Part shown: piece after piece, positions 37,970-48,336 of the stretch
Layout: the number at the start of each line of letters is the position of its first letter
Position numbering within the stretch: position 1 is the stretch's first letter
Source of the DNA: Streptomyces sp. NRRL F-6492
GTDB taxonomy: Bacteria > Actinomycetota > Actinomycetes > Streptomycetales > Streptomycetaceae
Direction of reading: 5' to 3'
Length of the DNA stretch: 64,000 nucleotides
NCBI RefSeq assembly: GCF_001280125.1
Contig: NZ_LGEG01000001.1
Location: 1-64,000, forward strand
The notes under the pieces: model-generated
Told to the model about the DNA's origin: nothing
Databases searched by the model: none
Seen by the model: the letters and a program-made list of their open reading frames with translations, nothing else
Translations under genes and position numbers: made by a program

Positions 37970-38131
37970 GGTCCTACCCCCTGTGCGATGAAAGAACGAT
38001 CACTCGACCTTAACCCCCACCGGCGTCGGAACCGGTTCCAACCGCTCGCTTCCGGACCTCCGGCGGCCTTCCGGCGAGCTCGACGCACGGGACGTCCCCG
38101 GGACGGCCCGGCCCGATCGACAAGGCACCCC

Positions 38132-38833
38132 CTAGGGGGCGACGACGGTCAACGCGTAGTCCACGCCGGTGGAGAAGTCGCCCGATCGTCCGGTGACCTT
38201 CAGGGTGTGCGCTCCGGGAGCCAGGGACGGCAGCCGCACCCAGAGGCCGCACCCGGTAGCCGTGAAGCGCCCTTCCTCCCCGGTGACCGGGTTGCCCGGG
38301 GCGCCTTCCACCAGGATCGAGTCGTCCTCGTGGCGCTCCGGTTCCACCGGCTCGCCGTCGAGGACCACGGTCCCCCGCGCGGTGCTCATGAAGTCCGCGC
38401 ACGTCCGGCCGTCCCCGACCCGGTTGACGACGGGCACGACGACCGGACGGCCGCCGGGAACCTCGCACGCGCGCTTGGCCCGACCGCCGAAAGTGCCGGC
38501 CAGGAACCACACGTCGTCCGGCTGGTTGCGCGCGCACGCGCTTCCGTCCGTGTCGGCGACGGGGTTGGTCGCCTCGGGCTCCGTGGCCGCCCACGTCCAC
38601 CACCGCCCCTGCATCTCCGCGGAGGGGAGGGACGCGCTCTCCGCCGCCGTCGTGGTGCTCGTCGGCGCGGCACCCTTCGATGCGGCACTCGTCGGCGCGG
38701 TGCTCGCCGACGCGGTGCTCGTCGGTGTCGACCCCACCGCGTCCTGCGCGGCCCCGTCCTTCGGAGCCCCGCACCCCGCCGACGCCGCCAGCACCACAAC
38801 CGCCAGGCCCGCCACTCCGGCTCTGAACTTCAC
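38132..38833 (-). CDS. Putative lipoprotein
   Basis: 233 residues from GTG 38833, preceded by GAGGGGGG. A lipoprotein signal (KFRAGVAGLAVVVLAASAGC, lipobox ASAGC) would leave the mature protein anchored by its first cysteine. A Ser/Thr/Ala linker of about 50 residues precedes a compact domain with paired cysteines and a beta-rich C-terminus (LWVRLPSLAPGAHTLKVTGR). Family not recognised. Confidence 0.82.
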   Translation of the reverse strand: MKFRAGVAGLAVVVLAASAGCGAPKDGAAQDAVGSTPTSTASASTAPTSAASKGAAPTSTTTAAESASLPSAEMQGRWWTWAATEPEATNPVADTDGSACARNQPDDVWFLAGTFGGRAKRACEVPGGRPVVVPVVNRVGDGRTCADFMSTARGTVVLDGEPVEPERHEDDSILVEGAPGNPVTGEEGRFTATGCGLWVRLPSLAPGAHTLKVTGRSGDFSTGVDYALTVVAP

Positions 38834-38903
38834 ACGCCCCCCTCGACCGAACACGCCGCCCCTCCCCACGGCCGGGCAGCACGGGCGGACACTCCGCCCA
38901 ACG

Positions 38904-38935
38904 CAAGAGGCCCGGACTCTCGTCCGGGCCTCTTG
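38904..38935 (-). terminator. Terminator of tRNA-Arg(ACG)
   Basis: Perfect 13-bp stem CAAGAGGCCCGGA / TCCGGGCCTCTTG, 6 nt downstream of the tRNA on the minus strand. Confidence 0.92.
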
Positions 38936-38941
38936 TCTGTG

Positions 38942-39015
38942 TGCACTCGGCAGGATTCGAACCTGCAACCTTCTGATCCGTAGTCAGATGCTCTATCCGT
39001 TAAGCTACGAGTGCT
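38942..39015 (-). tRNA. tRNA-Arg (anticodon ACG)
   Basis: Acceptor GCACTCG/CGAGTGC, anticodon loop GACTACGGA, T-loop GGTTCGAATCC, discriminator A. A34 is the substrate of TadA (encoded at 17823-18365). CCA is not encoded. Confidence 0.96.
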
Positions 39016-39178
39016 TGTTTTTCAGTTTTTGTCTTCGCTCCCCGGTCTTTCGACCCGCTCGCGGCGACAGGAAGAACATTACATGACTGCCGCCGTCATG
39101 TGAAATCCGATTGCCCCACCCCTTGTGACCTGCGAAAACGCCATGACGAGGGGGGTACGGGGCGACTCCCGGGAACGG

Positions 39179-39210
39179 CCGAAGCCCCGGCCTGGGGGCC
39201 GGGGCTTCGG
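39179..39210 (-). terminator. Terminator of tRNA-Ser(GCU)
   Basis: Perfect 14-bp stem CCGAAGCCCCGGCC / GGCCGGGGCTTCGG just downstream of the tRNA on the minus strand. Confidence 0.92.
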
Positions 39211-39217
39211 TGTGGGG

Positions 39218-39308
39218 CGGAGGCGGAGGGATTTGAACCCTCGATGGGCTTTAAGACCCAAACCGCATTAGCAGTGCGGCGCCATAGACCGGACTAGGCG
39301 ACGCCTCC
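39218..39308 (-). tRNA. tRNA-Ser (anticodon GCU)
   Basis: Acceptor GGAGGCG/CGCCTCC, anticodon loop CTGCTAATG, long variable arm, T-loop GGTTCAAATCC, discriminator G. CCA is not encoded. Confidence 0.96.
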
Positions 39309-39572
39309 ATGCACCTCACGCATGCGCGAGTGGTGCGTGCAGATGATGACACAGGCGAACCGGCTGTCACCAATCGATTCTCACCGTACTAGCCCTCCGG
39401 GGTCCAGGGCAAAGCCCGCCGGCGCGCGTACGAGCCCGCGCGCCCGCCCGGCGCACTCCCCTCCGCCTCGCCGCCGCGCAACGCCGCCGGGTCCGGAGCG
39501 TTAGACCGGTCGGGCGCGCCGTGCGCCCGTGTCCGTCGTGTCCGTCGTGCACCCGCGCTCCTGGAGATCCGC

Positions 39573-40004
39573 ATGCTGCGCCGTATCGCCCTCGCGACCC
39601 TCGCCACCGCCGCCGCCGGGACCGTCGGCCTCGGCCCCCTGCCGCCGCTGTCGCTGTTCCCCGCGCCGGCGCCCGACGCCCTGACCGTGGCGATCTCCCG
39701 GAGCGGCCACCCCGAGGCCGACGGCACCTTCGAGCTGACGTGCGGCGACCGGCCCGGCGGCGACCACCCGGCCGCCGCGCGCGCCTGCGAGCGCCTGGAG
39801 CGGCTCGCGGCGGCGGACGAGGACCCGTTCCTGCCGGTCCCCGAGGGCCGGCCGTGCGCACAGGTGTACGGCGGGCCCGTCCTCGCCCGGGTGACCGGCA
39901 CCTGGCGGGGCCGCGAGGTCGACGCCCGGTTCTCCCGCGCGAACGGCTGCGAGATCGACCGCTGGGAGAATCTGGAGCCTGTCCTTCCCCTTGTCCGGCG
40001 GTGA
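39573..40004 (+). CDS. SSI-family (subtilisin inhibitor-like) secreted protease inhibitor
   Basis: 143 residues: signal peptide MLRRIALATLATAAAGTVGL, then the SSI domain. Cysteines C57/C72 and C95/C126 have the SSI spacing (15 and about 30 apart). HPEADGTFELTCGD and VTGTWRGREVDARFSRANGC are diagnostic. The reactive bond aligned with SSI Met73-Val74 would be Gln97-Val98 (CAQVY), an unusual P1 residue. ATG preceded by GGAG. Such inhibitors control extracellular serine proteases around aerial mycelium formation. Confidence 0.92.
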   Translation: MLRRIALATLATAAAGTVGLGPLPPLSLFPAPAPDALTVAISRSGHPEADGTFELTCGDRPGGDHPAAARACERLERLAAADEDPFLPVPEGRPCAQVYGGPVLARVTGTWRGREVDARFSRANGCEIDRWENLEPVLPLVRR

Positions 40005-40208
40005 CCTCGGGGTGACGTTCGGGACCGGTGTCCGGGGATGACGTGCGGAGATGCCGTGTGGGGACGGCGGTCGGGGGCGACGTCCGGGAGTGTCGGCCGG
40101 AGGCTCCCTTAGACTCCCTCCAGTGACAGGCCGCGACCCGAGGGGCAAGATGGGGCCGGCCGGTCGACAGGCCAAGCGCGTGCAGTGCGTCAGGGAGGAA
40201 GCGTCGTC

Positions 40209-43200
40209 GTGAGCAGCAGGCCATCTCGAGGCGCTGCTCGCCTCGCAGCCATACTCGACGCCCTTCCCGACGGCCTCGTGCTCGTCAACTGCAACGGCAC
40301 GGTCGTCAACGCCAACACCATCGCCCTCGGCATGTTCGAGACGCCCGGCACCGCCCTCGTCGGGCGCGGCCTCCTCGACCTGCTGCCCGACTTCGACTCG
40401 CGGCTCATCCCGGGCTCCATGCGCCGCCCGGACAACACCGACGAGCACGGCCGCACCAAGCCGACCCGGATGGTCGCCCGCCGCACCGACGGCGGCGAGT
40501 TCCCCGTCGAGGTGACCAGCGCCAGCCTGGAGGACGGCCGCGAGGCCTACGACTCGTACGGCGGCTACACCGGCGACGAGCTGCTCATGCTGGTCGTGCG
40601 GGACCTCACCGGCACCCTCGACACCGAGGCCGAACTCGCCCGCTCGCAGCGGCAGACCGAGATGATCCTGCGCGCCGCCTCCGAGGGCGTCGTCGGCACG
40701 GACACCGACGGCCGGGTCGTCCTCGTGAACCCCGCCGCCGCGCAGATCCTCGGCCACCGCGCCGGCGAGCTCGGCGGCCGGGAGCTGCACCCGCTGATCC
40801 TCGCCAAGCGGGGCGACGGCGAGCCCTTCCCGTACGAGGAGTCGCCGCTCGCGGACACCCTCAAGTCGGGCCGCAAGCACCGCGTCCGCGGCCAGGTGCT
40901 GTGGACGAAGAAGGGCGACCGCGTCCCGGTCGACCTGACGACCGCTCCGGTGCGGGACGGGGACCAGCTCGTCGGCGCGGTGATGACCTTCACCGACCGC
41001 AGGCCGTACGAGCAGCTCGCCGAGCAGCACGCCGCCGAGCTCGCCGACCGCGCCGAGCGGGCGGCGGCGGAACGGGAGGCGCAGCAGGAGCGCTACGCCT
41101 CGCTCGCCGCCCGCCACGAGCAGCTGACCGCCGTCCTCGCCGAGTCGCTGCGCGGCCCCCTGGAGGAGCTGCGCACCCAGCTGGGCACCCTCGCCGCCGA
41201 CGACGCCGGGCAGCTGTGGCCCGAGGCCAACCAGGTGCTGCACCACCTCGCCGCCGGGTACGCCCGGATGACGGCGCTCGTGGACAACGTCCTGGGCTAC
41301 CAGCGCCTCGACGCGGGCGCGGAGGAGCTCGACAAGCACGTCACGCTCCTCGACGGGGTCGTGTCGGCCGGCATCGACGGGGCCGTCGAGCTCATCGGCC
41401 CCGGCCGCGCGCAGTTCGCCGTGCACACCCCGCCCATCGAGGCCGAGGTGGACCCGGTCCGGCTCGCGACCGCCCTCGCGCACCTCGTCGCGGACGTCGC
41501 GGGCGTCGACGCGACCGGCAGGAACCGGGCCGCCGTCGCGGGCGCCGGGCTCGCGGACTCCACGATCGTCGTCGCGGCGGCCCAGCGCGGCGACGTCGTG
41601 CGGATCGAGGTCCGCGGCCCGTACGCGGGCGGCGACCCGGTCCACGGGCCCGTCGTGCGCGGGATCGTGGCGGCGCACGGCGGAGTCGTGCAGACCCACG
41701 AGGTGCCGGGCACGAGCGGCGGCGCGTACGTCCTCGAAGTGCCGGTCGGTACGGGCCGGGGCACGGTCCCCGCGCCCGCGCCCCGGGACGCCGGGCGGGC
41801 GGACGGCCGGGAGGCCCTCGCCCTGCCCGCGCAGGCCTCGGCACCGATCGCCGAGACCCCGGGCGCCACGGACGCGGGGCCGGACGCGGAGGCTCCCGGC
41901 GGGGGGCGGCGGCGGGCCCGGCGCGGCTCGACGGACGCCTTCCTGGAGAGCGCGGTCGCGGACGGGGGCGACGCCTCGGTCGGCGCCGGTCCCGGCGGAC
42001 GGCGCCGTGCCCGTACGGGAGGGTCCGACGCGGCCGACCTGATCCCGGCCCAGCAGAACGCGCCCGCCTCCCCGGGGATCCCCGTCCCGGCCGCCCCGCC
42101 CGTCGAGCCCACCGGGCGCCGTCGGGGACGGCCCGCCGAGGGTTCCGTCGTGACCGCGGCCGAAGGGGCGCAGGGGCGTGCCGCGCTCGGCGCGGCCGTG
42201 CCGCCGCAGGGCGTCGCCGTCGACCCCTCGGGCATCCCCGGACCCGGCCCCGGGTCCGCTCCCTCCCCCGTCTCCGCCCTGGCCCTGCCGGCCGTCGCCT
42301 CCGAGGAGGCACCGGACCGGCCGAGCGGGCGCCGTCGGCGCGCGCTGGCCGCCGCGCAGGAGCGGGCGGCCGCGGCCGAGGCCGGACCCCGGACCCCGTT
42401 CGCGCTGCCGCCCGCCGACGCCGACCGCGAAGTGCCGCTGCCCGCCGCTCCCGCGGCCGGTCCGCCGCCGGTCTCCGACGAGGGACAGCACGAGGCCGTA
42501 CGGGGTGTCCCGGGCGCGGACCACACGCCGCCGCAGCCCCACCCCCACGTCCCGGCCCGGGCACCGCTGCCGGCCGAGGCGCCCGACGCCTCCGTGCACG
42601 TGGCCGTGCCCGCTGCCGCATCCGCGTCCGTACCCCCGGCCGTCGAGCCGACCGGGCGGCGCCGGGCCGTCGCGCCTCCGCGGCCGGAGCAGTCCCAGCA
42701 GCCGTCGCCGCGGCCGCAGTCCGGCAACGGCGTCGGCGCGGGGACCGGCACCGGCTCCGTACCGCTGCCGCCCGAGCTGCCGATGTCGCGGGAGTCGACC
42801 CAGGGGCGGGCGTTCAGCGTCCGGACCCTCGGGCAGGGCGTCCCCTTCGTTCCCCCCGTCCCGGCACCGGCCCCGGCCGCTCCGGCTCATCCGGCGGCCC
42901 CGGCCGCGCCCGGTGTGTCCGTCGCCCCCGGTGTGCCCACCGCGTCCGGTGCGGGCACCGCGCCCTCCAACGGCTCCGGGCGGCGGCGCAGGCTCGCCAC
43001 CCCGCCCGAGGTCGATCCGCCGGCCCCGGCGGCGCTCCCCGCACCGGCCGGGACCGGGGCCGAGCCGCACCCGCGGGCACAGGATCGGGCTCGGACCCGG
43101 ACGGAGGCCGGGGCCGCGCCGGGGCTCGCCCCGCTCGCTCCCCCCGCCGCCCCCGCCCCGCCCGCGTCCGAGGGCCGCGCGTACGCCATAGGAGCGCCCG

Positions 43201-44021
43201 CCGAGGGCTCCGCGGAAGGACCCGAGCCGCTCGACGGTCCCGGCGGCGCGGTTGAGGTCGCCAACCGGCCCGCCCCGCGTCCCGTCGACGACGAGCTGCC
43301 CCCGGAGCCCCTCGACAACCCGCGCCGGCTGCTCGTCTGGCCCGCGCCCGACGTCTCCACGCAGCAGGCGCTGAGCGACCGCGGCTACCGGCCGGTGATC
43401 GTGCACTCCCGCGAGGAGGTCGACGCGCAGATCGCCGCCTTCCCGGCCGCGCTCTTCGTCGACCCGCTGACCGGCCCCATCACCCGCACCGCGCTCCAGT
43501 CGCTGCGCCAGGCGGCCGTCGCCGCCGAGGTGCCGGTGCTGCTCGCGGCCGGGCTCGGGCAGGCGACCCGCGAGGCGGCGTACGGCGCCGATCCGGCGGT
43601 GCTCCTCAAGGCGCTCGCGCCGCGCGACAGCGAGCAGCACCCGTCCCGGGTCCTGCTGATCGAGGAGAACGAGGACATCGCGGAGGCGCTCGCGGCCACC
43701 CTGGAGCGGCGCGGGATGCAGGTGGCGCGGGCGGCCACGGACTCCGAGGCGGTCACGCTCGCCGCGCAGACGCAGCCGAACCTGGTGGTGATGGACCTGA
43801 TGCAGGTGCGCCGCCGCCGGGCCGGGATCATCGACTGGCTGCGGGCGAACGGGCAGCTCAACCGCACCCCGCTCGTCGTCTACACCTCGGCCGACCTCGT
43901 CGAGGAGGAGCTGCCGAAGCTGTCCTCCGGCGAGACGGTCCTCTTCCTCGCCGAGCGCGCGAACAGCGCCGAGGTCCAGGCCCGGATCGTCGACCTGCTC
44001 GCGAAGATCGGCACCAACTAG
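40209..44021 (+). CDS. Large PAS / pseudo-histidine-kinase / receiver-like signalling protein
   Basis: 1270 residues from GTG 40209 (AGGGAGGAA upstream). Order: PAS1 (about 10-120), PAS2 (about 145-255), coiled coil with AAEREAQQERYASLAARHEQ (about 270-310), a HisKA-like helix in which the usual SHELRTPL reads AESLRGPLEEL with no histidine, an HATPase-like region whose N-box lacks asparagine (ALAHLVADVAG), a 500-residue Pro/Ala/Arg linker, a pseudo-receiver (about 1045-1130) and a C-terminal receiver with VVMDLM Asp but no clear KP motif. Cytosolic, no membrane helix. It probably works by scaffolding or sensing rather than phosphotransfer. Confidence 0.85.
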   Translation: MSSRPSRGAARLAAILDALPDGLVLVNCNGTVVNANTIALGMFETPGTALVGRGLLDLLPDFDSRLIPGSMRRPDNTDEHGRTKPTRMVARRTDGGEFPVEVTSASLEDGREAYDSYGGYTGDELLMLVVRDLTGTLDTEAELARSQRQTEMILRAASEGVVGTDTDGRVVLVNPAAAQILGHRAGELGGRELHPLILAKRGDGEPFPYEESPLADTLKSGRKHRVRGQVLWTKKGDRVPVDLTTAPVRDGDQLVGAVMTFTDRRPYEQLAEQHAAELADRAERAAAEREAQQERYASLAARHEQLTAVLAESLRGPLEELRTQLGTLAADDAGQLWPEANQVLHHLAAGYARMTALVDNVLGYQRLDAGAEELDKHVTLLDGVVSAGIDGAVELIGPGRAQFAVHTPPIEAEVDPVRLATALAHLVADVAGVDATGRNRAAVAGAGLADSTIVVAAAQRGDVVRIEVRGPYAGGDPVHGPVVRGIVAAHGGVVQTHEVPGTSGGAYVLEVPVGTGRGTVPAPAPRDAGRADGREALALPAQASAPIAETPGATDAGPDAEAPGGGRRRARRGSTDAFLESAVADGGDASVGAGPGGRRRARTGGSDAADLIPAQQNAPASPGIPVPAAPPVEPTGRRRGRPAEGSVVTAAEGAQGRAALGAAVPPQGVAVDPSGIPGPGPGSAPSPVSALALPAVASEEAPDRPSGRRRRALAAAQERAAAAEAGPRTPFALPPADADREVPLPAAPAAGPPPVSDEGQHEAVRGVPGADHTPPQPHPHVPARAPLPAEAPDASVHVAVPAAASASVPPAVEPTGRRRAVAPPRPEQSQQPSPRPQSGNGVGAGTGTGSVPLPPELPMSRESTQGRAFSVRTLGQGVPFVPPVPAPAPAAPAHPAAPAAPGVSVAPGVPTASGAGTAPSNGSGRRRRLATPPEVDPPAPAALPAPAGTGAEPHPRAQDRARTRTEAGAAPGLAPLAPPAAPAPPASEGRAYAIGAPAEGSAEGPEPLDGPGGAVEVANRPAPRPVDDELPPEPLDNPRRLLVWPAPDVSTQQALSDRGYRPVIVHSREEVDAQIAAFPAALFVDPLTGPITRTALQSLRQAAVAAEVPVLLAAGLGQATREAAYGADPAVLLKALAPRDSEQHPSRVLLIEENEDIAEALAATLERRGMQVARAATDSEAVTLAAQTQPNLVVMDLMQVRRRRAGIIDWLRANGQLNRTPLVVYTSADLVEEELPKLSSGETVLFLAERANSAEVQARIVDLLAKIGTN

Positions 44022-44034
44022 TACGAGCCGGCAC

Positions 44035-44073
44035 GACGGAGGGGGAGGGCGCCGGGCGCCCTCCCCCTCCGTC
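44035..44073. terminator. Bidirectional terminator
   Basis: 19-bp perfect stem GACGGAGGGGGAGGGCGCC / GGCGCCCTCCCCCTCCGTC with a minimal loop, between the signalling gene and the convergent acyl-CoA ligase gene. Confidence 0.93.
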
Positions 44074-44082
44074 GGTTCCCGG

Positions 44083-45738
<1,656 letters not shown>

Positions 45739-45795
45739 GGGGCGTCCTCCCGGTGGGCGCTACGTGGCAGTAAGGGTGTGCAGATTCTGCGCACG

Positions 45796-45807
45796 TACCG
45801 CGCGGTA
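45796..45807. promoter_or_regulatory. Candidate operator upstream of the acyl-CoA ligase gene
   Basis: TACCGCGCGGTA perfect palindrome, extended imperfectly to ACGTACCGCGCGGTATGT, about 60 bp upstream of the ligase start. It resembles a TetR-type fatty-acid regulator site; the binding protein is unknown. Confidence 0.45.
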
Positions 45808-45885
45808 TGTCACTACCCGGGAGTACGGAAATTGCCAGTGATCGCTGGCGACGGGAGGAGGGCGGGGCGCGTACGGGGCGGTTCC

Positions 45886-46431
45886 TCACCTCACCGGGGT
45901 CAGCTCCGGGTCCTCGCGGAGCTTGCCGAGCGCCCTGGACACCGCGCTCTTGACCGTGCCGACCGACACCCCGAGCACCTCGGCCGTCTGGGCCTCGCTG
46001 AGGTCCTCGTAGTACCGCAGGACCACCATCTGGCGCTGCCGCTCCGGCAGCTTGAGCACCGCGCGCCACATGGCGTCGTGCAGCGCCTGCCGCTCGGCCG
46101 GGTCGGGCGACGGGAGGCCGGCCGGCTCGGGCAGCTCCTCGCACACGAACTCGTCGACCTTGCGCTTGCGCCACTGCGACGTGCGGGTGTTCAGCAGCGC
46201 CCGGCGGACGTAACCGTCCAGGGCGCGGTGGTCCTCGATGCGCTCCCAGGCCACGAAGGTCTTGGCGAGCGCGGTCTGGAGGAGGTCCTCCGCGTCCGAG
46301 GGGTTGGCGGTCAGGGAGCGGGCGGTGCGCAGGAGTACGGGCCCACGCGCCCGTACGTACGAGGAGAAGGTCGTGTACGACGCGTACTGCGAGGCACCGG
46401 CGCAGACGGGGCCAGAGGGTGGCGGAGTCAT
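45886..46431 (-). CDS. SigE-type ECF RNA polymerase sigma factor (SigE-family, small)
   Basis: 181 residues. Region 2 (ARSLTANPSDAEDLLQTALA, KTFVAWERIEDHRALDGYVR) and region 4 (LPERQRQMVVLRYYEDLSEA, then QTAEVLGVSVGTVKSAVSRA) are complete; the family is the actinobacterial 'SigE family sigma factor' with NPSDAEDLLQ. No anti-sigma gene follows on this strand, so control must come from elsewhere. The 3' neighbour on the same strand is the acyl-CoA ligase gene after 147 bp. Confidence 0.93.
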   Translation of the reverse strand: MTPPPSGPVCAGASQYASYTTFSSYVRARGPVLLRTARSLTANPSDAEDLLQTALAKTFVAWERIEDHRALDGYVRRALLNTRTSQWRKRKVDEFVCEELPEPAGLPSPDPAERQALHDAMWRAVLKLPERQRQMVVLRYYEDLSEAQTAEVLGVSVGTVKSAVSRALGKLREDPELTPVR

Positions 46432-46555
46432 GGCTCCACGCTAGGAGCGGCGGGGGTCCGGCGGATCGGCCCCAGGTCCCGAACCGCCGTCCGCCTCAGG
46501 TTGTAGGGGTGGGGACACCCGGACCTCCTCTGGGTGGAGGCCCCCGAGACCCGGG

Positions 46556-47593
46556 TCAGGGTCGGGCCGGGGCCCCCGTCGCGGCGGGGGAGGGGGTGCG
46601 GACGGAGGAGGAGGCGCCCGCGCGCGCGGTGGCGAGGCGGGCGACCGGGGCGTCCACGGCGTTGCGGTCGATCACGAGGCGGTGGCCGCCGTACGACTCG
46701 GCGACGTTGCCCGCGTACTGGTGGATCCGGGCGTGCGGCGTCCAGGCCGCCGGGGCCAGCGCGGCCTCGGTGGCCAGCGCGGGCTTCCCCAGCCAGCGCG
46801 CGAACCACATCACGGCCGGCAGGTCCGCCGTGCCGGCCTTCCGCTGCGCCTCGATGTCCCGCACGCCGGTGTCCGCGCTGCTGTAGAAGCCGGGGAGGTA
46901 GCCGAGGCGGCGTACCTCGCGGTTCCAGGCGCGAACGAAGGAGAGGGCGGTCGCGGCGCACGGCGCGTCACCGCGCCGGTAGGACTCGATGTCGAGGTAG
47001 AGCGGACTGCTCGTGCCCAGGCCCAGGGCCCGCGCGGCCCGCACCGCGTCGCCCGCCTCCCGGGTGCCCTGGCCCCAGGGGTCGGAGCCGATGGCGAAGG
47101 GCTTCTTGGCGGGGGCCTCGACGCACGGCGCCTGGGAGCCGACGAAGACGGGGAGCAGCCGCCAGCCCATGGCCTGCACCGAGGCGACCCAGTCGGGACC
47201 GAGCTCCCGCTGGCCGGGGCAGCCCCGGCCCCGCCCGGCGAAGTAGATCCCGACGGCCCCGTACGGCGAACCGCGCCAGGCCCTCATCGTCTCGACGGAG
47301 GGCGCCTCGCAGGTGTCGAAGGCCTTGCCGGTGAAGTGGACGGGGGTGGAGGCGGCGGGGGCGCCGGGGGCGGCTGCGGTACTCACGGCTTCCGCCGCCG
47401 CCGCTGTCGTGGCGGCCGGGGTCGGGGTCGGGGGCGGGACGGCGGTCGGTGCCGGGGCGTCGAGGAGGGCCGTCCCGGCCACCGCCGCCATCAGGACGGC
47501 GACCACGGCCCGCACCCCGGTGAAGGGGGACGCGGACCGCGAACGTACCGGTGCGGAGGTCGTGGTGGGCCGGGGCGGGGCGCTTGTGCTCAT
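46556..47593 (-). CDS. Secreted DUF1906 (glycoside hydrolase-like) protein
   Basis: 345 residues. A signal or membrane segment (VRAVVAVLMAAVAGTALLDA, about 28-47), a Thr/Ala/Pro linker, then the DUF1906 TIM-barrel-like domain: KAFDTCEAPSVETMRAW, YGAVGIYFAGRGRGC, LLPVFVGSQAPC, YLDIESYRRGDAPC, FYSSADTGVRDIEA, HQYAGNVAESYGGHRLVIDR. Relatives include Rv2525c, a Tat-exported cell-envelope protein. The acidic residue in YLDIE is the candidate catalytic site; the substrate is unknown. Confidence 0.9.
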   Translation of the reverse strand: MSTSAPPRPTTTSAPVRSRSASPFTGVRAVVAVLMAAVAGTALLDAPAPTAVPPPTPTPAATTAAAAEAVSTAAAPGAPAASTPVHFTGKAFDTCEAPSVETMRAWRGSPYGAVGIYFAGRGRGCPGQRELGPDWVASVQAMGWRLLPVFVGSQAPCVEAPAKKPFAIGSDPWGQGTREAGDAVRAARALGLGTSSPLYLDIESYRRGDAPCAATALSFVRAWNREVRRLGYLPGFYSSADTGVRDIEAQRKAGTADLPAVMWFARWLGKPALATEAALAPAAWTPHARIHQYAGNVAESYGGHRLVIDRNAVDAPVARLATARAGASSSVRTPSPAATGAPARP

Positions 47594-47801
47594 GACGCGA
47601 GTGAAGGGCCGCCCGCCGCGCCCGGCCACCGCTGGGGCCGCCGCCTCGGCCGTACGCACCGGGGAACGACCCGTACGTGGGAACCCCGGTCCCGCGCCCG
47701 GTGCCTCGGCGGCCCGCACGCCGGCATCGAAGTACCGCCGTGCGGGCCGTCGTTCACACTGCCGTGCAGCCCCCCGCCGGGCCGGTCTGCGCTGTCCCCG
47801 G

Positions 47802-47942
47802 TCACCGCCACGGGGGAAAGGCGAGCACCGGGCCGGACTGGGCGATGTGGGTGAAGCCGGCGCCGTGCGCACCGACCGTGCCGTTCGGCCGGGAGAGCAC
47901 GGCGAGGGCGACGGTCGCACGGGCGGTGGGGATGCTTGCCAT
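47802..47942 (-). CDS. 46-residue peptide with strong ribosome-binding site
   Basis: ATG 47942, preceded by GGAGGAA at 7 nt. The peptide starts MASIPTARATVALAVLSRPN and ends THIAQSGPVLAFPPWR. No cysteine, no lysine. It is too short to place in a family and no modifying enzyme is adjacent. The strong Shine-Dalgarno sequence inside a region with no other gene is the main support. Confidence 0.5.
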   Translation of the reverse strand: MASIPTARATVALAVLSRPNGTVGAHGAGFTHIAQSGPVLAFPPWR

Positions 47943-48336
47943 GTCTGTTCCTCCGGGAACCTGGATACCGAGAGCCGAGGGTCGAGAGCCGAGGGTCGAG
48001 GGTCGAGAGCTGAGAGAGGGGAACCGGGTGATGGGGACCGGGAGCTCCTGGGAGCTCCGCCGAATACGTGAAGCGTGGGGCGGGACCGAAATGTGTGTGT
48101 TTCCGGGGCAGTTGGCCCGCCGCCCCAGTCGTCGTGCTCGACGTCGCGAATGCAGAGTTGCCCACGGAATCCCCGGCGAACCGCCTCGGAGCGGACGTTC
48201 CCCCGCAAGCGTGAGGACAGCGGGATAAACCCGGTCGGCACGAGAAAGGAAGCGGCTCGCGGGAGCGGAGGAATTCACGTTTCGGCCCGGACACGGCTCC
48301 GGCCCCCCGGGAGACGTCCCCTGCGCCACCCACGCC
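47943..48336. other. Intergenic region upstream of the 46-residue ORF
   Basis: About 390 bp. It holds a 7-bp tandem repeat (47970-48016), a hairpin GGAGCTCCTGGGAGCTCC near 48041-48058 and otherwise GC-rich non-coding sequence. The promoter of the small ORF should be here. Confidence 0.5.
47970..48016. repeat. 7-bp tandem repeat in the leader of the small ORF
   Basis: Alternating GAGAGCC and GAGGGTC heptamers: two full 14-bp units, then GAGGGTC and degraded copies. Confidence 0.88.

Noticed and set aside
39501..43640. 1379-codon minus-strand frame opposite the PAS/receiver protein
   Set aside because: Antisense shadow: the + strand frame has recognisable PAS and receiver domains and a strong Shine-Dalgarno sequence.
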